Below, piece by piece: positions 10,475 to 24,074 of a stretch of 24,074 nt of DNA; the stretch's first letter is position 1; each line of letters opens with the position of its first letter. The stretch covers positions 1,001,675 to 1,025,748 of the forward strand of contig NW_019091449.1 of assembly GCF_001949145.1 (NCBI RefSeq). Direction: 5' to 3'. This DNA comes from Acanthaster planci (taxonomy: Eukaryota; Echinodermata; Asteroidea; Valvatida; Acanthasteridae). The notes under the pieces were generated by a model that saw only the letters and a program-made list of their open reading frames with translations, ran no database searches and had not been told where the DNA came from. Made by a program: the position numbers and the translations under genes.

Positions 10475-10660
10475 ATTGCGAATCCAGATTATTTTTACGA
10501 GCTGATTTCACTATACACGTCCGTGCGTCCGACCCGCCGTGAATCAACTGCACGCTGTTGCTGTCACTCCTGACTCCTTGTCCTGCACTGAAGGGCGGAA
10601 GGTCAAGTTATCATCATTCACTGGGCTGTGAACAAACTGAGTGCATACGTGTACATTGCA

Positions 10661-11161
10661 GGGTATAGTCCACTAATTCAGGCCCCATCGAAAACAGTGT
10701 AAAATCAGCATTGTTCGGGGCCCAATAATATGCTTACCAACATTCCGAGGCATCTGAAACGCACGTTAAATGATAATCTTTTACTTCGGGTCCTTTTCAA
10801 TTTTCTGTGTATGTAATCGGGTTAACCGATTACATTTTCAGTTATTTCCCTCAAAACAAAATTACCCCCCCCCCAAAAAAAGTGATTTTTCCAAAGTCTG
10901 CTTGCAGCCATTTTTTTAAGTGACAACCCTCAACTTTCTCGGGCACTTAGGACCATTTTTCAACAGTATTTTTAAGCCATTTTTAAGCTCTCAGATGAAA
11001 GCCCAAAGACCCAGGGAGTCGATCCTGGCAAAGATTTACACAATCTCACCATTTTGAGGGGCCATACAATCTCCTTTATCAAAAGATACTGTGGGTATGG
11101 AGGCAGTTTTAATGCTAATGAGCTGGCCAGAAATCCTCGCTTGAATTAGTAGACTGCACCC
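10661..11161. mobile_element. TIR non-autonomous DNA element, copy 1 (about 500 bp)
   Basis: The left end gggtatagtccactaattca and right end (reverse complement gggtgcagtctactaattca) form terminal inverted repeats. The interior is alignable to the copy at 17985-18464 read in reverse complement. Shared blocks include an aaaacagtgtaaaatcagc-like block after the left TIR, a C-run followed by aaaaaagtga, acacaatc..cac and gatcctgg. It contains no open frame of note. An internal 23-bp palindrome (10812-10834, tgtaatcgg/ccgattaca) is present. No target-site duplication is clear. Confidence 0.75.
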
Positions 11162-11490
11162 AGTACTTCTCTAGTAGTAGATGAATGAAGGTCATGCGTG
11201 ACCTGTGCACCGGCACGTCATCATACAGGTACATTAGACCACTGGCAGCAGCCTGTTCCCTTGTGGTAAATAACTTGTCAGTTTGCGATTCATTAATCCA
11301 TGGAAAGGTATAGTTATCCAGCCGTAGAGCAAGGAACACACACATTACACTGTCGAAACGTACGATAGTCTAAGTAGACAAGTACGATGAACTCTAAGCG
11401 GACTGCACAGGTTGTACGTGCGGCAACACTGATCGGGCTGATAGACCTCAACATGTAGCCACTCATGTCGGAAAATCCCGTGCATGAGAT

Positions 11491-16626
<5,136 letters not shown>

Positions 16627-16633
<7 letters not shown>

Positions 16634-17432
16634 ATGTGTCTCCAAGGACATAGCGCTGTCATGTAGCTGTCGTAAAAGGTAATTCTTTTCCCCCAAGCTG
16701 GTGAATGTGACTGAGGGACTCAGCTATACCCGTGTAAATCTGTCCCCCCGCGCGGTAAATCTGTCCCCGCCAAAGGGAAAATGTGTTGCACCTGTAAATG
16801 TGTCCCCGTGCAAGGCCACAAGTCTGCCATCCAGACTATCTGTTTCATTTCAACTGGTTTTGTGCATAATCTGATTGGATGCCTTATTTTTCTTGAATAC
16901 CCATTACGTTAAATCACAACGGTTGTGTGAGGCGGACTATTCTGGACACGATACCATAGTGACGTACCGAGTCATGCATGCTTTTGTGAAAATTCTGGTC
17001 TGAATGTGTTTTGCTTCAAGCACAAAGGGAAAAAAGCCATTCACTGGAACTACGTTCGACCTTGGCCCGCCGCTACAGCGCAATCGATCTTATAATTCAA
17101 TGTACACCACGTGATTATACAACATAATACGATAGGTTGAGAATCACTACGCTTACAAAAAGTCTTCAGAATACGGATCGCTGCCTTCCTGGTTTCTTGC
17201 AAAAACATAATTCAATATGCAAATTCAAATATCTGACAGGTTTTTGTCTCCATTTAATAGCTTGATGAAGGGCAATAAAATCTAAGATTTATTTCCTGTG
17301 GAATTAATCAATTAATCAAAATATCATGAAACACTGTGTGGCAATACTAGTACTTATGAGGGGACAGAATAACCTGAACGGGCAAGGGGGAACACCTCCT
17401 GGGCTGGAATTACCAGTGGACAGATTTACTGG
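16627..17432. mobile_element. Probable TIR element overlapping the esterase stop codon
   Basis: The left end ccagtaaatgtgtct (16627-16641) and right end ggacagatttactgg (17418-17432) are reverse complements at 13 of 15 bases. Both ends also share ggtaattc and ttcccccaagc / ttcccccttgc words inside. The motif gtaaatctgtcccc recurs at about 16733, 16755 and 16791 as subterminal repeats. There is no open frame of note. No clear target-site duplication was found, so the ends are provisional. Confidence 0.55.
17274..17279 (+). promoter_or_regulatory. Candidate poly(A) signal for the esterase
   Basis: This is the AATAAA that I noticed downstream of the esterase stop codon, about 640 bases on. It falls inside the putative TIR element. 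The assignment rests only on the hexamer. Confidence 0.3.
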
Positions 17433-17984
17433 ATACACTTATTTATCGTAAAGGCTTTCACATATTCTCCTTTAATCCTTTTGGCAGCTAAAGTGTGTAA
17501 ATATCACCACTCTTTGGTATTTGGTTTCTCCTAAAAATGTATATTTGCCTCCTAACTTTTATAAAGGGCTGTCGATCTTTTGGTAATAATTTGTGATTCG
17601 TTGATTAGATAATAATCCTTGAGACTTTTAAACTCCACTTTGTTCATTATTTTTCTGCTTATGCACTGGTAGTTAGCAGTATTTACCATCCACTAGGCAA
17701 ATAAGGATGTATATTATACATCCTTGACGTAGAAGACTGTATGGGCCCGGAACTGCTCTGTAAGAAGACTTTCCAATCGTAATTTTTCCTGTGTGCACGA
17801 GATTAAGCACTAAAATCCCGCTTATATAGATTAGAAGCTAATAGCAAAAACGATTTAATAGGATTTTTTGTGATCCGGGCGTTCCAGCTATTCGTCTTGT
17901 GAGCGCCCTTTCACGTATCAACAACACAACGTCTAAGACTAGGATCAGGCAGGTTACACCGTGCATGAGAACGCTCGACCATAA
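17433..17984. other. Intergenic stretch with a small perfect palindrome
   Basis: There is a perfect 11-bp-arm palindrome at 17703-17725 (aaggatgtata, one centre base, tatacatcctt). No gene is seen. Confidence 0.6.
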
Positions 17985-18464
17985 GGGTGCAGTGTCCCAA
18001 TTCTAGGAGAATTCTCCGCCGGCCGAGGCGCGTGAAAAGTACCCTTGCAGATTTTTTTCGAAAAGAGGGGTCTGTGAGGGCCAAGAAATTGTGGGATTGT
18101 GTAAGTATGCATCCAGGATCATCTCTGTAGATTCAGGGGCACCCATCTGGGGGCAAAGCAGACAAAAATGGGATTGAAAATTTGTCAGAAGAGCCTGAGA
18201 AAGGTGAGGGGTGTCATTTTAAAATAGCTGCTGGGGAGAATTGGGAACAGTCACTTTTTTGGGGGTGAGTTTGTTTGGGCGGATAATTAAAAGATTCATT
18301 GGTTACCCTACTAAAAATTGAAAATCAAACGAAATCTAAAGGACCAACCAACACATTGTTTTTTGTTTGAGAGCCCTCAGGCACTTCAGTTGCCGGCCAT
18401 GGGGCTCCAATCTTTGTTGATTTTACACCATTTTCAATGGAGCTTGAATTAGTTCAGTGCACCC
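17985..18464. mobile_element. TIR non-autonomous DNA element, copy 2 (about 480 bp)
   Basis: The left end gggtgcagtgtcccaattct and right end (reverse complement gggtgcactgaactaattca) match the ends of copy 1. Read in reverse complement the interior aligns along its length with 10661-11161. Shared blocks include a block beginning ggtgtaaaatcaac, cacccccaaaaaagtgac, cctcacctttctcaggc and gatcctgga, then acacaatccca. Divergence is considerable, so these are old copies. It has no coding capacity. Confidence 0.75.
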
Positions 18465-19744
18465 ACAAGGCGTTCGTCTGGTTCCCAGCGTTGCCTATTT
18501 TGTATTGCGTTACGGGCTATAAGCGTTACACCATCCTGTGCATCCAACTGCAATGCAACTGAAAAAAAAATGAGCTAACACATTTCGTTTTTCAACATGT
18601 TCAAAGGTTGGCCAAAAAACAGTCCTGTTGAACAAAGGGATTTCCTTCAAATTTCTGCAGACGAAGGACCAACCCTTTGGTAACATATCTAAGAAATAAA
18701 AATGAAATGTTAAAAGAGCGTTTTTACAAAAAAAAAAACAGATCCTTTTTGTTCATGGATTTCAGGGGTGTCACAAAAGAGGCAAGTAAACGTTAAGCAC
18801 ATTCATCACAGAGTGAGAATGTAATTGTGGATATGATTTTTTCTTTTTACTATTACGTCACCCCTCTTTTAAAAAATGGAAGTGGCTCACAGACAACTGT
18901 TTGCACTCGGCTCTTGGCCTCTCTCCGCCCCCCGGCTGCTCATTGTTCAATGCATGTTTTAGAGCCACGGTGGCGCTATGCCGAAGAACCAGTATGCTGT
19001 TGACATGACGTCATCCATCAGAGGTTGTCCACTACAACGCCCGATGTTTATTGTCTACTCCTGAAATATTGTTGTGATGGGGTTTACATTTTATTATTGT
19101 TCCTTCAAACTGCCAACTGTGAATTTAATTAAGTTTTAAATTTTCATTAAGATGGTCATTTCCATGTAATTTCCATTTCATCATGACGGTGAAATTTTAT
19201 ATTCATCAGATTTTCTGTCTTACAGTGTTGCAATTCCTACTGGACTTTGTTTATTGTGGCAATTTTTCAAAGGAAGCTTATGGTCTTTTAAGGGAAATGC
19301 GATGATGCATCGATGGGCAGTATTTCGTTTTGAGGTTTCTACGGCATGCATGTCAATGAAAAAACACAGAAGCGAAACACGAGATGAAACAAAAACCAGT
19401 ACACATTTTCTGTTTTATATTAGCAAAGGCATCTAGTTTCTAGCCAGGTGCTCTGCAGTTGGTTGAGGCATATTGCCGTGGCAACCACTTGGCTCCCACT
19501 TTAAGGATATACACCAGTTGTTTGAATTCTTCAGTCGTGGTGGTCACTAAATTTAACTGTCCTTCATTATGTCAGTTTGTTGAGTTTATCAGCAAGCCAT
19601 TACTTCATGTACCAGCCTTGAAAAGGCTATAGTTATAGCAATACTGAACACCAGCTGTACTGTAATACATCTGTTACAGCTTCAAGCAAAATGGTATTTG
19701 ATGTATACAGTTTGTTAAAATATCTTAAAAGGGGCAATTCCATT
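18465..19744. other. Intergenic stretch between convergent genes
   Basis: No exon, RNA or repeat end is recognised. A-runs occur at 18561-18569 and 18728-18738. Short open frames (for example 19254-19436) show no family resemblance. Confidence 0.5.
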
Positions 19745-19805
19745 ATTAACCCTAACCCTCCTCAATCCTCCAACAGGTGAAGGATTGAGGAGGGTTAGGG
19801 TTAAT
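19745..19805. repeat. Perfect 25-bp inverted repeat with telomere-like words
   Basis: Arms 19745-19769 and 19781-19805 are perfect reverse complements around an 11-base loop. The left arm contains CCCTAACCC and the right arm GGGTTAGGG. It could be a very small foldback element or a recent inverted duplication. Confidence 0.9.
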
Positions 19806-19970
19806 GAACACAATCCTGAGATTTTACTTATTTTTCCCTCTGCAAATATACTTCGTGCAAATCAAATCGAACACTACAAAAATCAAATACTAAATAGAGC
19901 GTCATCTCTAAAATAAGGTTGATGTTGTAGCAACTTGCAGAAAATACACAATTATACCTACATACATATA

Positions 19971-20224
19971 CATGGGCGTCATGTGGGGGAAGGGACATCC
20001 CTCCCCGAAGAAATGAAAAATAAAAAGGAAAATAAAAGACGAGACGGAAACAAAAAATAGAGATAAGAGGGTTAAATATCACCTACGTGCTTACAAAAAA
20101 ACCCCTCAAAACTGACTTTGCCTACTGTTTATTGAAATTTGTTTTAGCTGATGAGTGCTTTGCCCCCGGAAATTTCCCCTTAAAAAGTGATTTTCCTCAG
20201 GATAAAATCTCGGGGACGCCCATG
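19971..20224. repeat. Possible small MITE with 10-bp inverted ends
   Basis: catgggcgtc at 19971-19980 and gacgcccatg at 20215-20224 are perfect reverse complements about 250 bp apart, with G- and C-rich words just inside each end. The interior is A-rich and non-coding. The ends are short, so chance is possible. Confidence 0.35.
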
Positions 20225-20585
20225 CCTAGATACACCTTTCATTTGCTTTTGGGATTTTCCTTTCAACTAACATTAAAACAACTACATATATTACATGCGA
20301 CTACAAAGTTTAAATTATTCATGGTATAGTTTCATGCGTGCATTGTTCCTACTTTTGATTATCTTTACGCAGTGTAATTGTGTTCAGCATCATCTACAAA
20401 TACTGTTTTAATGATCAAAATGTATTGGTAATTTCAAGGAGACGCTGTATTGCCAGACTGTAGAAGTGAGGTGATGTATGAAATTTGGACATCGCTCTCT
20501 GCAGTATCGAAACCACCTAATTATAAGGTGCCTGTGTCTAATTAATGACAGTGATGCTAAACCATCACAGCTGCACGCACGGCAG

Positions 20586-20742
20586 CTAGTTCCGGCATCC
20601 ATACAGTTCGAGTTTAACGCAGGCGTCGATTTTTGTGTTAACTTCTATGTTGACGATTTGCAGGCGAATGAATCTTGCGTAAACAGCTGTGGCAGCCTCG
20701 CATCTGCCCACGGCAGCTTCTTGCGTTCTGTGGTCCGTCAAA
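20586..20742 (-). CDS. F5/8C gene, last exon
   Basis: After the acceptor gttgcag, the frame giving AVYARFIRLQIVNIEVNTKI and DACVKLELYGCRN, then TAG, is the classic end of a discoidin domain (ARxxRLx..CxxxELYGC). This frame needs two bases carried from the previous exon, but that exon ends in phase 0. A possible poly(A) signal ATTAAA lies at 20407-20412 on the minus strand. Confidence 0.75.
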
Positions 20743-23700
20743 CTGCAACCAATTAAATACAAAAATCCTCACTCATACACCCGATGCGATTACCTGTCAC
20801 GTTAATAAATCAGGCTTTTATAGAAAAATTCCTCTGAACAAAAGGTGGTAGTAATATTCATAAGCAAATTGGAGCCGATTCCACCTCGCGTCTTGGAAGT
20901 AGAAATGATACACGATTAGGAGACGTCATAGCGGTGAGTATCCACCTCGCTGCTGTGCAGTAGTTTTTTTCTGGTAGCATAAAAAAGTCCCTCTGGAACC
21001 CGCCGCGTAAATATGTCGTCTGTGTCGTGTAATCTTTACGGAACCAGTCTGGAGTTGTATCCTAATAACTATTACAGTAAAGACCCAAAAGGTATGTCAG
21101 CACCAGACTATTGAAGCCCTGTTTCTATGCACATCTGCACTCCACTATAATTACATGGAAATTTAGCAGCTGAGAAACAACAATGGCGTCTGTGTGTACA
21201 AGTATAAAACGTGAAATTTCTGTTTGAATATTTATGAAGTGTAGTAAACAAATAGAGCATGGTTTATTTCGGGAAAATAGACGGCACTACTTCCCCTCAA
21301 ATCATGCTGTATTTGTATAATATAATTATGTGATACAGGTGCAAAGCTAATAATGTATTCCTCCTGATTCGAACCAATTATATAACTTACCCCTGGCAAG
21401 CCAGCTCGGCCGATTTCTCATTCCCCCATTTTGTGCTAACGACTCAACGTGACGTTATTTTTGTAATTCTTGTGCCTATTACAATGTTTTACCTGCACGC
21501 TTCGAACCATGGCAGCTTGCGTAAAACCCTTTTTCATTGATTCACTTTCATTGGTTCGCTTCCAACCTTCACAACATTCTCTTCTTTGCATGGACAAACT
21601 TTCATAAGGAATAAACAAACATACAGAACAACATATATGTTTAATATTGTCTGATATTTGGCGTCAACATAGGGTTCAAAAGCACACATTTCACTCATCC
21701 GAGCTAGAGCAGGTATGTACATTTTTCCTTGCCAAAAAACGAGAGCTACGGCTTGGCGGTGCAAAGTTAAAGGCAAGGATAATTTCGCTTTAGTGGCGTA
21801 GAGCAAAGTTATCTCGGGCTACGGCTTGGCGGTGCAAAGTTAAAGGCAAGGATAATTTCTCTTTAATGGCGAAGAGCAAAGTTATCTCAGGCAACGGCAT
21901 TTCTTACCAATATATCTATGGCTCCATTTTTCAAGGTGTTGAAGTTCACGCCGTCGTCGCCGTAGAGTACCTTGTAGGTGTCGATGTAAAGTTTCAAATC
22001 CGTTCGTGGCCCGCTCTTGATGTCGGTTATGCAGGCTTGGGTATCGAGGCCTACCTGCACCCATGGATTAGGGTCATCTGCGGCAGCACACCAACCTGCA
22101 GTCAAAAGGAACTTAGTATAAGCGAGTTCTGTAATCACCGTGACGTAAACGTACAGAATGTTCCCATACGGTTCCCAAACCCCATACTTCCTCAGATTGC
22201 ACTTTAAAATTTCTTCTACAGAAACCTTCTGCCGTTGTTAATCACAAAGCTTTACAAAATAATAGTTTAATATCTGAAAAGATTCACTCGAACTTGATAA
22301 GAAATGTACATACCCATGTCGTTTGGCCTTGTGTTGTTTACAAAGAAACCATCGCGGACTGATGAAACAGAAATCTTATTGTCTGGTACCTGACCATTTT
22401 CCATTTCCATTGCTCGACTGTTAGAACATTCACAGACTAAAAGCAAAGAAAGATTTGGAAACGGGCATTTCAAATTTCCACGAAAACACATGTTCACGGG
22501 TCAGAAATACACAAGCGATGTACACCGCCATGGTACCTGATTCGCGTAACTCACGGGGCACATTGTACCACGTTGTATTATGGTAGCATGACCTTAGGTA
22601 CGAGGTTGAAGCTACAATGGTGCTACGTAAATTGTATCTGCTTCGACCGGCAATGTTATTTATGACATTCGTCACTGATCTGTTCGTATTTTTTTTTAGC
22701 TGCGTAAATTTGCCCTAATTTCACGGTAATAAGGTCGGCAGATGACAACTGGTCGCCTCCAAAGATGGTAGTCACAAAGAAGGGATCAGAAATTGGACTT
22801 TTCAATGGGGCACCATCAAGACAGAGAAACATATGGGACTATGTTCCACCCGAATAACTTACAAGCTCTGCAACGCAATAGGAAGAGACCCACAGTTTGA
22901 AATGTTAATAGAGACAGAATTGGACAGCTTACACCGGCAGATTTATTCGAAAATCTAAAAAAAACAGACGGTTCCTCCTTTACCAGTAATTTAATTAGTT
23001 GAACTTTTCAGCTTAACAATTTGTCGTCGAAGACAATGCCAATGCAATGTATGATTCTGCAAACAATTTTCACTTTAAACCGTTCCCTTGCATTGATACA
23101 CATAGTAATATTATCATAATATCACGAAACAATTATTGTTGCCTGCTATGTGACGAGTCTATAGGGTTGGACAACTGATGGGCAAACGGTACCTTCGTCG
23201 ATTTACCCCCTCGAGTCTACAAAACACTCTGGACCCCACCACAGCAGGAAACAATATTATAATAATACATATCCTGTGAAATTTCACTGCAATATCCAGG
23301 TAGCATTTTCGTTCTCTGATGCATACCTGGGATGGAATATGAAACCAGACTGAACACTATAAAGTATTACCTGTCTTTGGTGATGGTAATGGTTCAGGAT
23401 GTGAGGAAGTGACGTTGGACTCTCTGGTGAACTACGCAGAAGAAGATACTTTTTTAAAATTCATTTGACAGGAACATTTGATTGTACTACATTTACCCCC
23501 TGAAGCATTTTTCAATATTACGACGATTTGTTGGTATTACAATTTGAAAATCACAATGTCCTTCTTGAGACATGGGTTCGAAGTAGAGCCATCTTCACTG
23601 AAACTGCATGTTGTAGAAGGATATTTGCCTCTGCATCTTATCTCATGTTCTTGTATAGAACATTTTTGCGGATTCCTGTAGTGCATATGTTAATTCTTTT

Positions 23701-24074
23701 CACAGTGCCATCGAATTTTCTTTGGTGTAATTCCAACGCTATGCATAAGATGATTTTGACATTGATGATCGACAGAAACCTCAACACAACGATTTTTTAA
23801 TTCAGGTACAAATACACGTACAAAGAAAACCTGATGTATTGTGGATTTCAAGGAATGAAAAGAATTATTTGTTGTAACAAGGGCTTCGATATAATAGGAC
23901 GTGCACAGTTGAAGGCAGATAACGAAAATGTTCATCTTACCAGACAGTTTCTACCAACCAGACTCAAATTATCACTTTCATAGAAAGTGTAGTTAGGATC
24001 TGGATTAAACTTAGTCACAAATTCCTCCTTGAATGTGTTGTTCATCCGACATACCGTAGTCCGACATAATCGTA
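20586..24074 (-). CDS. Secreted PAN/apple plus F5/8 type C (discoidin) domain protein, 3' part
   Basis: Five minus-strand exons are read: 24074-23941 (open at the window edge), 23431-23371, 22436-22314, 22095-21908 and 20742-20586. The first four join in phase. Protein order: a segment ending NPDPNYTFYESDNLSLVGRN that resembles the C-terminal end of a PAN/apple domain, a Ser/Pro linker, then an F5/8C domain. That domain starts CECSNSRAMEMENG, has GWCAAADDPNPWVQVGLDTQ and YKVLYGDDGVNFNTL in the middle, and ends ARFIRLQ to ACVKLELYGCRN with a stop at 20586-20588. Known: F5/8C domains bind carbohydrate or phospholipid, and the first and last Cys are disulfide-linked. The last junction is out of phase by one base (see findings). 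The 5' exons with the signal peptide lie off the right edge. The gene is convergent with the esterase. Confidence 0.8.
20743..21907 (-). other. Intron of the F5/8C gene
   Basis: It lies between the donor gtaagaaat and the acceptor ttggttgcag. It holds the 73-bp tandem duplication at 21745-21890 and a short plus-strand candidate frame at 21013. A missing small exon may lie here. Confidence 0.55.
21745..21890. repeat. 73-bp tandem duplication (two copies)
   Basis: Copies 21745-21817 and 21818-21890 differ at about four of 73 positions. Each begins gctacggcttggcggtgcaa. A degenerate third start (gcaacggc) follows at 21891, next to the exon's donor site. It lies entirely within the intron on the minus-strand gene. 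Confidence 0.92.
21908..22095 (-). CDS. F5/8C gene, domain core exon
   Basis: It runs from gactgcag/gttgg to ttg/gtaaga. It completes a Gly and encodes WCAAADDPNPWVQVGLDTQ, ACITDIKSGPRTDLKLYIDT and YKVLYGDDGVNFNTLKNGAI, ending DIL. Compare the family pattern W-x(n)-WVQVDLG-x(n)-VTGI-x(n)-YKVLYSDDG. It ends in phase 0. The usual DLG is GLD here. Confidence 0.88.
22314..22436 (-). CDS. F5/8C gene, domain start exon
   Basis: It encodes CECSNSRAMEMENGQVPDNK then ISVSSVRDGFFVNNTRPNDM, bounded by gcttttag and gtatgt. This matches the discoidin start C-x-ALGMENGxIPDxxIxASS. An NNT sequon is present. It ends one base into a Gly codon that the next exon completes. Confidence 0.85.
22437..23370 (-). 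other. Intron of the F5/8C gene
   Basis: No repeat or RNA gene was recognised. The flanking phases (1 and 1) are compatible with direct joining. Confidence 0.6.
23371..23431 (-). CDS. F5/8C gene, linker exon
   Basis: This small 61-base exon lies between tctgcgtag and gtaatac. It encodes FTRESNVTSSHPEPLPSPKT plus one base, a Ser/Pro-rich linker with an NVT sequon. Both splice phases fit the flanking exons, which is the main support; composition alone would not identify it. Confidence 0.62.
23432..23940 (-). other. Intron of the F5/8C gene
   Basis: It starts gtaagatg and ends gcgtag. A minus-strand frame at 23690-23935 is open but has no splice-consistent domain. Confidence 0.55.
23941..24074 (-). 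CDS. F5/8C gene, PAN/apple-like exon (partial)
   Basis: It is open from the window edge and encodes 44 residues, including VCRMNNTFKEEFVTKFNPDP and YTFYESDNLSLVGRNCL, before the donor gtaagatg. The pattern C-x-LNNxTKEE then x-PDPxxxYYE is typical of the C-terminal part of PAN/apple domains that precede F5/8C domains in invertebrate proteins. The assignment is by resemblance and would need the upstream half to confirm. Confidence 0.65.

Noticed and set aside
10127-10573. Open frames spanning the N-run
   Set aside because: They exist only because N codons are not stops.
20478-20756. 92-residue plus-strand frame
   Set aside because: It is antisense to the terminal discoidin exon, whose minus-strand ELYGC end explains the conservation-like composition.
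21866-22207. 113-residue plus-strand frame
   Set aside because: It is antisense to the discoidin core exon and crosses its splice sites.

Overview
The window is animal nuclear DNA. It has spliced genes with GT/AG introns of about 0.1-1.5 kb, TIR and tRNA-derived repeats, a decayed LINE, an assembly gap of 318 N, and frequent TACATGTA-type words. The gene content (ARNT, a cholinesterase-like esterase, a PAN plus F5/8C lectin-like protein), the compact introns and the LINE family fit a marine invertebrate deuterostome such as an echinoderm, hemichordate or amphioxus. The sequence alone does not fix the species.

Layout. (1) 1-1315, + strand: intron and last coding exon of an ARNT orthologue, identified by its C-terminal MFPPFSE peptide, followed by a long AT-rich 3' UTR or intergenic stretch with candidate poly(A) signals near 3281 and 5435. 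(2) 3597-3892: a head-to-head tRNA-derived SINE palindrome. (3) About 5815-7960: a 5'-truncated, frameshifted LINE reverse transcriptase with the remains of a C-terminal zinc finger. (4) 7982-10091: foldback elements and a SINE with a target-site duplication and an (AAC)n tail. (5) 10125-11161: a TIR element family interrupted by the gap. (6) 11491-16633, + strand: a complete eight-exon secreted type-B carboxylesterase. All splice phases agree and give 593 residues. The Ser219-Glu336-His453 triad is present, but no Trp stands at the choline-site position. (7) 16627-17432: a probable TIR element whose left end overlaps the esterase stop codon. (8) 17433-20585: intergenic DNA holding a second full copy of the about 0.5-kb TIR family and a perfect 25-bp palindrome with telomere-like words. 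(9) 20586-24074, - strand, partial: the 3' part of a secreted PAN/apple plus F5/8 type C (discoidin) protein in five exons, convergent with the esterase. Its last exon is out of phase with the preceding one.

The three genes show no obvious functional link. ARNT is a nuclear bHLH-PAS factor, while the other two encode secreted proteins. I found no convincing new biological system. The most useful new observations are the TIR element family (two nearly full copies and a third end), the esterase stop codon lying in a repeat end, and the phase break in the discoidin gene.
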